Positions 33,903 to 42,628 of a stretch of 64,000 bases of DNA are shown here, piece by piece. Below the pieces are notes generated by a model, which saw only the letters and a list, made by a program, of their open reading frames with translations, was not told where the DNA came from and did no database searches. The position numbers and the translations under genes are program-made. The stretch spans positions 496,001 to 560,000 of the forward strand of contig RZWH01000001.1 in the NCBI GenBank assembly GCA_004005435.1, read 5' to 3'. Within the stretch, counting starts at the first letter, position 1, and the number at the start of each line of letters is the position of its first letter. The DNA is from Rhodobacteraceae bacterium CCMM004 (GTDB lineage Bacteria > Pseudomonadota > Alphaproteobacteria > Rhodobacterales > Rhodobacteraceae).

Positions 33903-34391
33903 CTACTCGGCCGCCAGCGCGCGGTCGGGATCCTGGCCCGAGGCCTGGAGCACCGCGCGGACGATGTTGTGATACCCGGTGCAGCGGCAGATATTGCCCT
34001 GGAGATAGGCACGGATCCGCGGCACATCCGGAGCCGGATCCTCTTGCAGCAGCGCGGCCGTCGCCATCACCATGCCGGGGGTGCAGAACCCGCATTGCAG
34101 CCCGTGCTGGTCGCGGAACGCCGCCTGCACCGGCGACAGTGTGCCGTCCTTGCCGGCCATGCCCTCGATGGTCGTGACCTCGCGCCCGGCGGCCTCGGCG
34201 GCGAACATGGCGCAGGACTTCACCAGCGCGCCGTCCACATGGACCAGGCACGCACCGCATTGCGAGGTGTCGCAGCCCAGATGCGTGCCGGTCAGGCCCA
34301 GCCCCTCGCGCAGGAACTCGACGAGCAGGGTGCGGTCTTCGGCCTCGGCCGCGACCTCCTTGCCGTTCACGGTCATCGCAATCTCGCCCAT
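33903..34391 (-). CDS. (2Fe-2S)-binding subunit of a molybdenum hydroxylase (CoxS-like)
   Basis: A 162-residue electron-transfer subunit. The plant-type [2Fe-2S] cluster ligands are Cys40, Cys45, Cys48 and Cys60 ('[18 protein letters not shown]'). The second cluster uses Cys100, Cys103, Cys135 and Cys137 ('QCGFCTPGM' and '[10 protein letters not shown]'). It would carry electrons from the molybdenum site to the FAD of the CoxM-like partner. The ATG at 34391 follows GAGGGGGGCGAC and gives the usual N-terminus; an ATG 63 bases upstream is less likely. It is downstream of an ABC binding protein with a strong hairpin between them. Confidence 0.92.
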   Translation of the reverse strand: MGEIAMTVNGKEVAAEAEDRTLLVEFLREGLGLTGTHLGCDTSQCGACLVHVDGALVKSCAMFAAEAAGREVTTIEGMAGKDGTLSPVQAAFRDQHGLQCGFCTPGMVMATAALLQEDPAPDVPRIRAYLQGNICRCTGYHNIVRAVLQASGQDPDRALAAE

Positions 34392-34453
34392 GTCGCCCCC
34401 CTCGATCCGGTCTGCGGTCGACACCGACAGACCACATCGCCGGGGCGGTGTCA

Positions 34454-34478
34454 CCCCCGGCGGAGACCCCGCCGGGGG
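34454..34478 (-). terminator. hairpin between ABC binding protein and CoxS-like gene
   Basis: CCCCCGGCGG (34454-34463) and CCGCCGGGGG (34469-34478) form a perfect 10-bp stem with a 5-base loop, 15 bases after the binding-protein stop. Without a T tract it may terminate only partly and let some transcripts run into the CoxS/CoxM genes. Confidence 0.6.
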
Positions 34479-34492
34479 CGCGGGCGCGGCCC

Positions 34493-36058
34493 TCAGTCGA
34501 CCGTCAGATAGCCCGGGCCGAGCAGCATCCAGTTGCTGTTCGTCGGCGTCCAGTCCAGCCGGTCATTGACCACCCAGTTGTTGACGTTGCGCCACAGGAT
34601 CAGAGCCGGCTGCTCGGTCTCCCAGATGTCCACCATCTCGCGGAACAGCGCGCGCTTGGCCTCGGTGTCGGTCTCGGCGAGGTAACGCTCGCCCAGCTCG
34701 ACGAACTCCGCCGGCGGCGCCCAGCTTTTGTCCTTCTCCCGCGTGGCGCGGGCCGAGTCGGGGCCCCAAAACCCCCAGATCGCCCGCGTGGGCGTGCCGT
34801 CGAACGTCGTGGTCATCGACATGTTCAACAGCCCGAAGGGATGCTGGAGCGCCAACGCCCAACTGTCGAGCACGTTCAGCCGCGCATTGATGCCGATGGC
34901 GTTCCACTGCTCCACCAGGAACTCGGTGGCGAGGTCGAAGTTGGCATAGGCGCCGCGGGTGACGTTCACGACGATCTCTTCGCCGTCGTAGTCCGACGCC
35001 TCCAGATACGCCTTGGCCGCCGCCGGGTCGTAACCGATCTTGGGCGCGATATCGGGGTCGTAGTAGTCGGGAAAGTCGGGAAAGTTGAACGGGGCCGGGG
35101 CAAATGTGTCGTCGCCCCACAGCGCCGAGACCAGCGCGTCCCGGTCGATGGCCGCCGTCATCGCATAGCGCAGGTTGCGGTCGGCCACCGGATTGTCACC
35201 GAACTCGGGCAGGTCCAGCGTGTTGTAGGCCAACATCACGTAGTTGCCGACGGGCCGGGCGATGTAGGTGAGGGTGTCGTAGCTCTCGACCGTCTCGACC
35301 TCGTCCACCGGCACACCGGCCATCATCATGAACTCTTCGGCCACCATCCCGGCCAGGCGGGCCGAGAACTCGGGCACCGCGCGGTATTCCACCGACGCCA
35401 GCGGCGGGGTGCCGCCCCAGTAGTCGTCGAAGGCTTCGAGCTTGATGAACCCGGTCGCGTCGTAGCCGGTGACCCGGTAGGGGCCGGTGCCCACGGGCTC
35501 CTGACCGAACGCCTCGGGACCGACCTCCAGGTAGTGGTCCTTGGGCACCACATAGCCCAGCGGCGTGATGAAGCGGTAGGGCAGGTTCGGGTCGTTCACG
35601 TCGGTCACGATCTCGACCGTGGTGGCGTCCAGCGCCTCGACCGAGACGAAGGACGAGGTATAGCGCTTGCCCGCCGGCACCAGCGCGTCGTCGCCCCAGA
35701 TGCGCTCGGCCCCGAGGGAGAAGGCGACGTCCTCGGCGGTCATCGGATCGCCGTTGTGGAACGTCACCCCCTCGCGGATGGTGAACCGCCAGGTGGTGTC
35801 GTCCACCTGCTCCCACGCGGTGGCCAGGCCCGGGCGCAACTCGCCCCCCTCGGGGTCCTCGTCGAAGTTCCGCGCGACAACCTGGTCAAAGATGTTGGGC
35901 ATGATCCGGGCGGCGTTGGTCGAGTTGCCGATGATCGGCTCCATGGTGCGGAAAATGCCGCCCACCGCCACGACGATGTCGGGTCGGGTCTCGGCCGCGG
36001 CGCTCAGCGGCGCGGCGGCCAGGGCGGCGGCGAGGCCCATCCATCTCAGGGTGCGCAT
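34493..36058 (-). CDS. ABC transporter substrate-binding protein, family 5
   Basis: A 521-residue periplasmic binding protein of the dipeptide/oligopeptide class (SBP_bac_5). A Sec signal ('[17 protein letters not shown]', residues 7-23) precedes the mature domain. '[20 protein letters not shown]' and '[18 protein letters not shown]' are family hallmarks. It resembles the partial protein at the window's left edge in layout but not closely in sequence. Its likely partners are the two permeases and the fused ATPase at 38-41.6 kb, which otherwise lack a binding protein. Its start overlaps the 3' end of the MmgE/PrpD gene by 13 bases. The ligand is unknown. Confidence 0.9.
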   Translation of the reverse strand: MRTLRWMGLAAALAAAPLSAAAETRPDIVVAVGGIFRTMEPIIGNSTNAARIMPNIFDQVVARNFDEDPEGGELRPGLATAWEQVDDTTWRFTIREGVTFHNGDPMTAEDVAFSLGAERIWGDDALVPAGKRYTSSFVSVEALDATTVEIVTDVNDPNLPYRFITPLGYVVPKDHYLEVGPEAFGQEPVGTGPYRVTGYDATGFIKLEAFDDYWGGTPPLASVEYRAVPEFSARLAGMVAEEFMMMAGVPVDEVETVESYDTLTYIARPVGNYVMLAYNTLDLPEFGDNPVADRNLRYAMTAAIDRDALVSALWGDDTFAPAPFNFPDFPDYYDPDIAPKIGYDPAAAKAYLEASDYDGEEIVVNVTRGAYANFDLATEFLVEQWNAIGINARLNVLDSWALALQHPFGLLNMSMTTTFDGTPTRAIWGFWGPDSARATREKDKSWAPPAEFVELGERYLAETDTEAKRALFREMVDIWETEQPALILWRNVNNWVVNDRLDWTPTNSNWMLLGPGYLTVD

Positions 36059-37419
36059 AGGTCGGTGTCCTCCGTCGGGGTCTGTATGTGGTCGATCATG
36101 GCGGCGAAATCGCTCCGCGCATAGGCCGCAAGCATCGCGTCGGCCAATGGCGCGGGCAGCAGCGAGCGGATCTTGGCGTCGACATCGGCGCGGCGGCGGT
36201 CCTCGGACTGCGCCTCCTGCGGCGCGGTCAGGCGGCGGACATGGCGCCCGCCCTCGGTGTCCGTGACCGTCAGCACGGCGGGAAACACGCCCTCGGCCCG
36301 GTGCTGTGCCTCCAGCGCGTCGTCGCCGACCAGCGCAATGCGCTCCATGAAGGCATGGACCTCGGGATCGGCCAATGCCGCGCCTTCGAAATCGGCCAGC
36401 ACCGACCGGCCGCGCAGCATGGCGCTGGCCACGGCATAGGGCAGCGAAAACCGCGCGGCGACGTGACTGGGGATCGTCCGGGCCGACAGCGACTGCGCGC
36501 TCGACGCCTTCACCCGGACCTCCACCGCGGCGATGCGGGCGGGCGGGATCTCGGCCCGCAGGTCCAGCGCCAGGCGGATGGCGCATTGGCAGCCAAAGTT
36601 GGCCGGATAGAGCTTGAGCGCGTATTGGGCGAGCACCGCGTCGTCGGGCGGGGTCTCCAGATGTGCGGCGTCCTCGGTCCCTTGGCCGTAAGTGGGCAGC
36701 CAGCCGCGCGGCCCGTCGAGCACCGTCAGGGGCCCCGTGGCGCCGGTCTGGGCGAGGCGCACGGCGTCGACGGCATGACGGGCGGAAAAGCCCACGGAGA
36801 GATCCTTGTCGGCGGTGAAGGCCCCGGCCTCGGGCGACATGGCGGCCAGGAGGCCCGCGGGGAGGGTGCTGGCGGCCAGCGCCGCGGCGGCGGCGGCCCG
36901 GTCGGCGCCGGCCCCGACGGTCAGCGCGCCGCCGAGGGCGGCGGCGATGGGGGCGACCAGCGCCGTGGTGCGGAACCCCATATGCCCAGCCCGGTGGCCA
37001 CGGCCGAGCGCCCTGGCCAGCGCGACGTTGGCGACGAGCGCGGTGCGCAGCCCGGCGAGGAGCACCTCGGCATCCGCCCCCGCCTCCGCGGCCAGCGCCG
37101 CCAGCGCGGGCACGATCACCACGGCGGCGTGGCCGTTGTTGCGCCCGTCGATCAGCACCTCCTGGAAGTCCAGCGCCTCGGCGGCCGCGCCGTTCAGGAA
37201 CGCCGCCGCGGGGGCGTCGGTCGGGCCGCGCCCGCCCCACACGGCACAGGCGCCCGGCGCCCCGCCCATGGCCGCGTCGACCGCGGCGCCGCCGATGCGG
37301 CGGGCACGGGCGTAGTGGGCCACCGCGTAGGTATCGAGCGCCAGGAGCATCGCCTGCGCCCGCGCGTCGGCGTCCATCGGCGTGGCGTGGTGGCGCGCAT
37401 GGCGGCGCGCGAAGCCCAC
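36046..37419 (-). CDS. MmgE/PrpD-family protein
   Basis: A 457-residue all-helical protein of the MmgE/PrpD family, which includes 2-methylcitrate dehydratase, cis-aconitate decarboxylase and iminodisuccinate epimerase. Visible features are 'ALDFQEVLIDGRNNGHAAVV' near residue 83, 'HMGFRTTALVAPIAAALGGA' near 145 and 'ALKLYPANFGCQCAIRLALD' near 268. The GTG at 37419 is used as start, but a CTG at 37447-37449 with a purine-rich stretch before it would add ten residues (LTDPTSLPAL) that resemble a normal family N-terminus. It is transcribed into the ABC binding-protein gene, so substrate uptake and conversion may be linked. It is not beside methylcitrate genes, so PrpD itself is not claimed. Confidence 0.82.
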   Translation of the reverse strand: MGFARRHARHHATPMDADARAQAMLLALDTYAVAHYARARRIGGAAVDAAMGGAPGACAVWGGRGPTDAPAAAFLNGAAAEALDFQEVLIDGRNNGHAAVVIVPALAALAAEAGADAEVLLAGLRTALVANVALARALGRGHRAGHMGFRTTALVAPIAAALGGALTVGAGADRAAAAAALAASTLPAGLLAAMSPEAGAFTADKDLSVGFSARHAVDAVRLAQTGATGPLTVLDGPRGWLPTYGQGTEDAAHLETPPDDAVLAQYALKLYPANFGCQCAIRLALDLRAEIPPARIAAVEVRVKASSAQSLSARTIPSHVAARFSLPYAVASAMLRGRSVLADFEGAALADPEVHAFMERIALVGDDALEAQHRAEGVFPAVLTVTDTEGGRHVRRLTAPQEAQSEDRRRADVDAKIRSLLPAPLADAMLAAYARSDFAAMIDHIQTPTEDTDLCAP

Positions 37420-37577
37420 GAGCGCGGGCAGCGATGTCGGATCGGTCAGCGGAACGTCCCCCTCTCCCCCCAGCCTAGAGCGTCACGTCCCCGAAACGAA
37501 CCCCCTCCGGCGCGGCGCCTCCTGCGGCTGCCACCATCGCGGCGCGCACAGCCCCTCTGTCCCGCCCGACCGCAGGC

Positions 37578-37750
37578 CGGGCAGCGCCGTCCCGCCCCCC
37601 CGGGGCGGCGCTTTTGGCGAGGACGGCTCAGCCGCCGCGGCGTGGATGCTTTTGGGAGAGTCGGACGCCGCTCAACCCTGCCCCGGCGGAACGGCGCTGC
37701 CCTTCGCGCTCAGGACACGCGGTCGATCTGGGGCGTCTCCTCGCGCCGGA
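37578..37750. repeat. long intergenic repeat, copy A
   Basis: The region 37450-38151 has no gene and holds three imperfect copies of one sequence. Copy A runs from GGCAGCGCCGTCCCG through GGCGGCGCTTTTGG, CGTGGATGCT, CCCCGGCGGAACGGCGCTGC and GGTCGATCTGGGGCGTCTCC to TCGCGCCG. A 40-base stretch around 37678-37718 is identical to copy B. The offset from A to B is 221 bases. Confidence 0.75.
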
Positions 37751-37799
37751 TCCAATTACCGCGCCCCGCCCAGCCCCTACGCCCCGCCCGGCGGCACCG

Positions 37800-37970
37800 C
37801 CGGGCGGCGCCGTCCCGCCCCCCGGGGCGGCGCTTTGGCGAGGACAGTGCAGCAGCCGCGGCGTGGATGCTTCGGGGAGCGTCTCAAGCCGCTCGACCCT
37901 GCCCCGGCGGAACGGCGCTGCCCTTCGCGCTCAGGACACATGGTCGATCTGGGGCGTCTCCTCGCGCCGA
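37800..37970. repeat. long intergenic repeat, copy B
   Basis: The second copy, same orientation, 221 bases after copy A. It keeps all blocks of copy A, including CCCCGGCGGAACGGCGCTGC at 37902-37921 and GGGCGTCTCCTCGCGCCG at the end, but diverges in the section before the CCCCGGCGG block (about 37870-37897). Confidence 0.75.
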
Positions 37971-37994
37971 CACCCCACGCGTTTCGCCGCCCCT

Positions 37995-38112
37995 CTGTCA
38001 CGCCCCCCCCGGGCGGCGCTTCTGGCGCAGGTGGTTCAGCCGCCGCGATGTCGATGCTCTTTGGAGCCGTCGCACACCGCTCCACCCGCCCCGGCGGAAC
38101 GGCGCTGCCCTC
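37995..38112. repeat. long intergenic repeat, copy C (3'-truncated)
   Basis: The third copy, 187 bases after copy B at the shared CCCCGGCGGAACGGCGCTGC block (38089-38108). It is more diverged and stops after that block: the CTTCGCGCTCAGGACAC and GGCGTCTCC parts are missing. It ends 40 bases before the stop of the fused ATPase gene. Confidence 0.65.
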
Positions 38113-38151
38113 ATCTCTCGACTTTGCCCGTTCGCGCGCCCCTCCGCCCCC

Positions 38152-39747
38152 TTACGCCTCGATCTTCAGCGCGGCGTCGATGAGGCGGCGGGTGTAGGCG
38201 TGGCGAGGGGCGGCGAAGAGGCGGTCGCGCGGCGCCGCCTCCACCACCGCGCCGTCCTTCATCACCACGATGCGGTCGGCGATCTGGCGCACCACCGCCA
38301 GGTCGTGGGTGATGAAGACGATGGCCAGCCCGCGCCGCGCCTGCACCTCGGCGATGAGGTCCAGGATCCGGGCCTGCACGCTGACGTCGAGGGCCGACAC
38401 CGCCTCGTCGCAGATCAGCACCTTGGGCTCGGTGACGATGGCGCGGGCGATGCCGACCCGCTGCGCCTGCCCGCCAGAGAGCTCGTGGGGAAACCGCCCT
38501 GCCAGATCCGGCGCCAGCCCCACGGCGTCCAGCGCCTCGGCCGCGGCATCGGCGCGGCGCCGGGCGGACCAGTCGCGCAGATGGGTGCGCAGCGGCTCGT
38601 CCACCAGATCGCGCACCCGCATCCGCGGGTTCAGCGAGGCGAAGGGATCCTGGAACACCATCTGCATCCCCCGCCGCACGGCGGCGAAATCGCGGGTGGA
38701 CAGATCCTGCACCGCGCGGCCGTCGAACCGGACCTCCCCCGCCGTCACCGGCGCCAGCCGCAGAAGCGCTCGGGCCACCGAGGACTTGCCAGACCCGCTC
38801 TCGCCCACGAGGCCCAAGGTCTCGCCCCGCGCCACCGCGAAATCGACGCCGCGGACCGCGCACACCGGCGCGCGACGGGCCAGGACGCCGCCGCCCGGAT
38901 AGGCCACGTGCAGGCCCCGGACCTCCAGGATCGCCGCCGCAGCCGTCTGCGCGCGCGCCGCCGCGGCCGGCGCTGCCAGGCTGGGCGTGGCGGCGATGAG
39001 CGCGCGGGTGTAGGCGTGGCCGGGGCCGGCGATGACGGCGCGCGCCGCACCCTCCTCCACCACCCGCCCGGCCTGCATCACCAGGATGCGGTCGCCGATC
39101 CGCGCGGCCGCCGCGATGTCGTGGGTGATAAAGATCGCCGCCACCTCTCCCCCGTCGCAGAGCGCGCGGACCAAATCGAGGATCCCGAGTTGGGCGGTGG
39201 CGTCGAGCGCGGTCGTCGGCTCGTCGGCGATCAACAGCCGCGGTTCGGCCATCAGCGCCATGGCGATCACCGCGCGTTGCCGCTGCCCGCCGGACAGCTC
39301 GTGCGGATAGGCGTCGAGACGCCGCTGGGGCTCGGCCAGACGCACACGGGTCAGCATCTCCAGCGCCCGCGCCCGCGCCGCCCTCCGCGACAGGCCGAGA
39401 TGCACCCGCGCGACCTCGGCCAGTTGCGGGCCGATGCGGAAATAGGGATTGAGCGCCGTCATCGGATCCTGAAAGACATAGGCCACCCGCGCGCCCCGGA
39501 GCGCCGAGAGACGCCGCCGGTCGCCCGCCGGGATCGCCGCCCCGTCCACCGTCACGGTGCCCGACACCGCCCCGGGGCTGAGCCCGGTCAGCGCCTTGAC
39601 GAGCTGGCTCTTGCCCGACCCGCTCTCGCCGACGATGGCGGTCACCCGCCCCGTCTGGGCCGCCATGCTCACCCCCCGCACCACCGGCGTGGCGCCGAAG
39701 CGGATCGTCAGATCGGTGCAGGCGATCGCGGGGGCATTGCTGGACAA
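38152..39747 (-). CDS. fused double ATP-binding protein of an oligopeptide-type ABC transporter
   Basis: A 531-residue protein with two complete ABC ATPase domains (DppD- and DppF-like) in one chain. Domain 1 has Walker A 'GESGSGKSQ' near residue 39, signature 'LSGGQRQRAVIAMALM' and Walker B 'LLIADEPTTALD'. Domain 2 has Walker A 'GESGSGKSS' near residue 302, signature 'LSGGQAQRVGIARAIV' and Walker B 'VLICDEAVSALD'. The start is TTG at 39747, preceded by AAGGAG at good spacing; the open frame continues upstream through the divergent permease gene but no ATG there is sensible. It powers the permeases transcribed from the other strand 58 bases away. Confidence 0.92.
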   Translation of the reverse strand: MSSNAPAIACTDLTIRFGATPVVRGVSMAAQTGRVTAIVGESGSGKSQLVKALTGLSPGAVSGTVTVDGAAIPAGDRRRLSALRGARVAYVFQDPMTALNPYFRIGPQLAEVARVHLGLSRRAARARALEMLTRVRLAEPQRRLDAYPHELSGGQRQRAVIAMALMAEPRLLIADEPTTALDATAQLGILDLVRALCDGGEVAAIFITHDIAAAARIGDRILVMQAGRVVEEGAARAVIAGPGHAYTRALIAATPSLAAPAAAARAQTAAAAILEVRGLHVAYPGGGVLARRAPVCAVRGVDFAVARGETLGLVGESGSGKSSVARALLRLAPVTAGEVRFDGRAVQDLSTRDFAAVRRGMQMVFQDPFASLNPRMRVRDLVDEPLRTHLRDWSARRRADAAAEALDAVGLAPDLAGRFPHELSGGQAQRVGIARAIVTEPKVLICDEAVSALDVSVQARILDLIAEVQARRGLAIVFITHDLAVVRQIADRIVVMKDGAVVEAAPRDRLFAAPRHAYTRRLIDAALKIEA

Positions 39748-39804
39748 CGGGCGCTCCTTCGGGACAACTGCGGCAGCGAGGGCAACTATCGGGACAAATC
39801 GCGG

Positions 39805-40740
39805 GTGTCGGCAACGTATTTCCTGGTGCGGCTCCTGCGGGTGCTGGTCACCGTCTGGGCCGCGGCGACGCTGGTGTTCGTGGCGCTGCGGATGTCGGGC
39901 GACCCCCTGGCGGCGCTTCTGCCGGCCGACCTGCCGCAAGAGATCATCGACACCTACCGCGTGCGCCTGGGCCTCGACCGGTCGCTCTGGGGGCAATACC
40001 TGTCCTACATGGGCGCGCTCGTGCAGGGCGATTTCGGCTATTCCTTCCGCACCAACGGCCCGGCGCTGGATTTGGTGATGGAACGGCTGGGCGCCACGCT
40101 GATCCTCACCGCGAGCGCATTGGGCGTCGCGATCCTGGTCGGCGTGCCCGCGGGCCTGCTCGCCGCCGTTCATCGCAACCGGCTGCCCGACCGGGCGGTG
40201 ATGAGCCTCGCCGTCTTCGGCTTTGCCATGCCGAACTTCTTTTTCGGGATCCTGCTGATCCTGCTGTTCACCCTAACGCTACAATGGCTGCCCTCCGGCG
40301 GCTTCGCCGGGCCGCTGCACCTGATCATGCCCGCCCTGACCCTCGGCCTGGCCTCCGCCGGCGCCTATGCCCGCCTGACCCGCTCGGCGCTGTTAGAGGT
40401 CCTGGCCGCACCGTTCATGGAGACCGTGCGGGCCAAGGGGATGCCGCCCGGGCGGCGCATCTTCGTCCACGGGCTCAGGGCGATCCTGGTGCCTCTCGTC
40501 ACGCTCCTAGGCTTTTCCATCGGAGCGCTGATCGCGGGGGCCATCGTCACCGAGACGGTGTTCTCCTGGCCCGGGATCGGCCTCCTCCTGGTCATCTCGG
40601 TGGCCGAGCGCGACCTGGCCGTGGTGCAGCTCATCGTGATCCTGTCGGCCGCGACCATGGCGACGACCAACGCGCTGGTGGACCTGGCTCTGGGCTGGCT
40701 AGACCCGCGGATCGGCAGCGCGCGGCGGTCGGCGGGATGA
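39805..40740 (+). CDS. ABC transporter permease, DppB/OppB-like
   Basis: A 311-residue inner-membrane permease with six transmembrane segments. The N-terminus 'LVRLLRVLVTVWAAATLVFV' is the first helix of the DppB type, and 'ALRMSGDPLAALLP' and 'LGLDRSLWGQYLSYMGALVQ' follow as usual. The cytoplasmic coupling (EAA) loop is 'FMETVRAKGMPPGRRIFVHG'. The frame is open far upstream but the first suitable start is GTG at 39805, with only a weak ribosome site. It overlaps the next permease by 4 bases. It works with the divergent fused ATPase and probably with the binding protein at 34493-36058. Confidence 0.9.
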   Translation: MSATYFLVRLLRVLVTVWAAATLVFVALRMSGDPLAALLPADLPQEIIDTYRVRLGLDRSLWGQYLSYMGALVQGDFGYSFRTNGPALDLVMERLGATLILTASALGVAILVGVPAGLLAAVHRNRLPDRAVMSLAVFGFAMPNFFFGILLILLFTLTLQWLPSGGFAGPLHLIMPALTLGLASAGAYARLTRSALLEVLAAPFMETVRAKGMPPGRRIFVHGLRAILVPLVTLLGFSIGALIAGAIVTETVFSWPGIGLLLVISVAERDLAVVQLIVILSAATMATTNALVDLALGWLDPRIGSARRSAG

Positions 40741-41564
40741 GGCGGGCGCGGGTCTGGGTGCCGCTGGCGCTGCTCGTCGCGGTGATCGCCTTTGCCGTCT
40801 TCGGGCCGCTGTTGACCGTGCACGCCTACGATGCCTCGTCGCTGTTGGAGCGGAACCGGCCGCCGGTCTTTGCCGGCGGCGACTGGGACCACCCCCTGGG
40901 CACCGACCGGCTGGGCCGCGACCTGTTGGCCCGGATGGTGGTCGCCACCCGCATCAGCATCGGTCTGGCGCTGATCGGCACCGTCATCGGCATGATCCTG
41001 GGCACCGTCCTCGGCCTCCTGGCGGCGCGCGGCGCGGGTGCGGTCGACTGGATCACCCTGGCGCTGATCGACCTCCAGGCGGCGATCCCGTTCATGATCG
41101 TGGCGCTGGCGACAGTCGCGATCTTCGGCAGCTCGCTCGCCCTCTTCGTCGCCATCCTCGGCGTCTACGGGTGGGAGAGCTATGCCCGCCTGGTGCGCAA
41201 CAGCGCCCTGTCGGCGCGCACCCTGCCCTTCGTCGACGCGGCGCGGGCGATGGGCGTGGGCCCGATGACCATCGACCGGCGCCACGTCCTGCCCACCGTG
41301 GCCAACGTGATCATCGTGCAGGCCACGCTGAACTTTCCCCAGACCATCCTGCTGGAGAGCGGCCTGAGCTTTCTCGGTCTCGGGATCCAGCCGCCGCTGA
41401 CCAGCCTGGGGCAACTCCTGGGCGAGGGGCGCGATTCGCTGGGGCGGGCGTGGTGGCTGGCGGTGATGCCGGGGGCCGTGATCTTCGTCACCACCCTGTC
41501 GGTCAGCCTGCTGGGCGATGCGCTGCGCGACCGGCTGGACCCCACGCTCGCCCGCGACCCCTGA
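40737..41564 (+). CDS. ABC transporter permease, DppC/OppC-like
   Basis: A 275-residue permease of the DppC type, the partner of the preceding gene (ATGA overlap). 'HPLGTDRLGRDLLARMVVAT' near residue 50 is the diagnostic DppC motif after the first helix. The coupling loop reads 'FVDAARAMGVGPMTIDRRHV', and 'LLESGLSFLGLGIQPPLTSL' near residue 205 is also characteristic. There are five to six transmembrane segments. It is the last gene of the unit; a 145-base gap leads to an unrelated exported protein gene. Confidence 0.92.
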   Translation: MRRARVWVPLALLVAVIAFAVFGPLLTVHAYDASSLLERNRPPVFAGGDWDHPLGTDRLGRDLLARMVVATRISIGLALIGTVIGMILGTVLGLLAARGAGAVDWITLALIDLQAAIPFMIVALATVAIFGSSLALFVAILGVYGWESYARLVRNSALSARTLPFVDAARAMGVGPMTIDRRHVLPTVANVIIVQATLNFPQTILLESGLSFLGLGIQPPLTSLGQLLGEGRDSLGRAWWLAVMPGAVIFVTTLSVSLLGDALRDRLDPTLARDP

Positions 41565-41709
41565 GCCGCCGCCGCCGGGGGGATCGGGGCAATTGTCCTC
41601 AAAATCGCCACAATGCCTGCCTAGTCCCGGGGATCGAAAGGGGCCGGGCCGTCAATCCGCCGAGCCGGGGACGGTCGCCAAGGCCCAGGGGACGAGCAGG
41701 AACGGAGCG

Positions 41710-42603
41710 ATGGATATGTTGCGCAAGACGATACGAACCGCCCTGACGATCGCGGCGGCGCTGGCGGCGGGGGCCGGCGCCGCCGCGGCCGAGACCGCGC
41801 CGCGCGGATACGACGCCAATCTTAGCCCGCATGCCCACGCCTTTCGCTGGTCGCAAGGGGACGAGCCGGTGCGCACCGGCCGCCGCAGCGAGCGCTACGA
41901 GCTGCGCAGCACCGACTGTGGCGGCAGCGACTGCACCAACCCCCGCTATCGCAGCGAGGTGCGGATGCTGGCGGGCCGCGAGCAGACCCGCCTGGGCCAG
42001 GACACCTGGTATGGCTGGAGCTTCTTCAACGCCGCGATCCCGTCGTTCCGCGAGAAAAGCGCGCTCAAGCTGGTCTTCGGCCAGTGGCGCGTGGGCTCGG
42101 GGCGGGCCGCGTTCCGCCTGGTCCAGACCGGCGTGGGCGAAGGCAATTGGCGGGGCTGCGATCCCGCCGTGTGCTTCCGCGGCGGCGAGCGGTCCTGGGA
42201 TGTGGCGCTGGAGCTTCAGGACGTCGCCCAGGCCGACCGCTGGGGCCCCCGGCAGAACGACGGCCTGGTGTGCCGCCTGTTCTCCATGCGCGCGGTCCAC
42301 GGCCGCTGGACCGACCTGGTGGTCAACTCGAACTTCTCCGCCGGGCCGGACGGCTATGTCCGGGTGTGGGTCAACGGGCGCCAGGTCTGCGACTATCGCG
42401 GGCCGGTGATCTCGGCCGAGAGCGCGGCGACCGGAGCGGCGCCGAACCACCGCCGCGGCATCTTTGCCAGTTACACCAAGCGGTGGGACAGCGTGCACGG
42501 CAGCCGCCCCAAGCCGACGCTGGTGGCCTTCTACGACGCCTTCAAGGTCGGGCGGAGCCGGTCGGCGGTGGACATCCGCGGCGGCAGCGGCGCCGGGTTC
42601 TGA
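41710..42603 (+). CDS. exported polysaccharide lyase-like protein (heparin lyase I family)
   Basis: A 297-residue secreted protein with a Sec signal (residues about 1-27, 'AGAGAAAAETA'). The mature part has a jelly-roll pattern seen in polysaccharide lyases of the heparin lyase I/PL20 type: 'RYRSEVRMLAG', 'DTWYGWSFFNAAIPSF', 'LKLVFGQWRVG', and near the end 'WVNGRQVCDYRGP' and 'RRGIFASYTKRWDS'. Four Cys residues near residues 60-66 and 155-160, plus others, may form disulfides. It would act in the periplasm or outside the cell on a polysaccharide, perhaps a polyuronate. ATG at 41710 or 41716 could be the start; the former has GGAGCG before it. The family call is by motif resemblance only. Confidence 0.6.
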   Translation: MDMLRKTIRTALTIAAALAAGAGAAAAETAPRGYDANLSPHAHAFRWSQGDEPVRTGRRSERYELRSTDCGGSDCTNPRYRSEVRMLAGREQTRLGQDTWYGWSFFNAAIPSFREKSALKLVFGQWRVGSGRAAFRLVQTGVGEGNWRGCDPAVCFRGGERSWDVALELQDVAQADRWGPRQNDGLVCRLFSMRAVHGRWTDLVVNSNFSAGPDGYVRVWVNGRQVCDYRGPVISAESAATGAAPNHRRGIFASYTKRWDSVHGSRPKPTLVAFYDAFKVGRSRSAVDIRGGSGAGF

Positions 42604-42628
42604 CCCCGCGCCGGCGCATCCTGCGGCC

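Noticed and set aside
36046-37419. prpD (2-methylcitrate dehydratase) as part of a propionate pathway
   Set aside because: No prpB or prpC is nearby and the genome already shows the methylmalonyl-CoA route; only the broad MmgE/PrpD family can be supported.
37578-38112. CRISPR array or repeat-protein gene
   Set aside because: The units are too long (about 170 bases), the spacing is irregular, and no frame through all three copies gives a consistent protein repeat.
36088-40740. A 1550-codon open frame on the plus strand
   Set aside because: Only its last 312 codons are the ABC permease. The rest is the opposite strand of MmgE/PrpD and the fused ATPase plus the intergenic repeats; it is Arg/Pro/His-rich and stays open only because of high GC.
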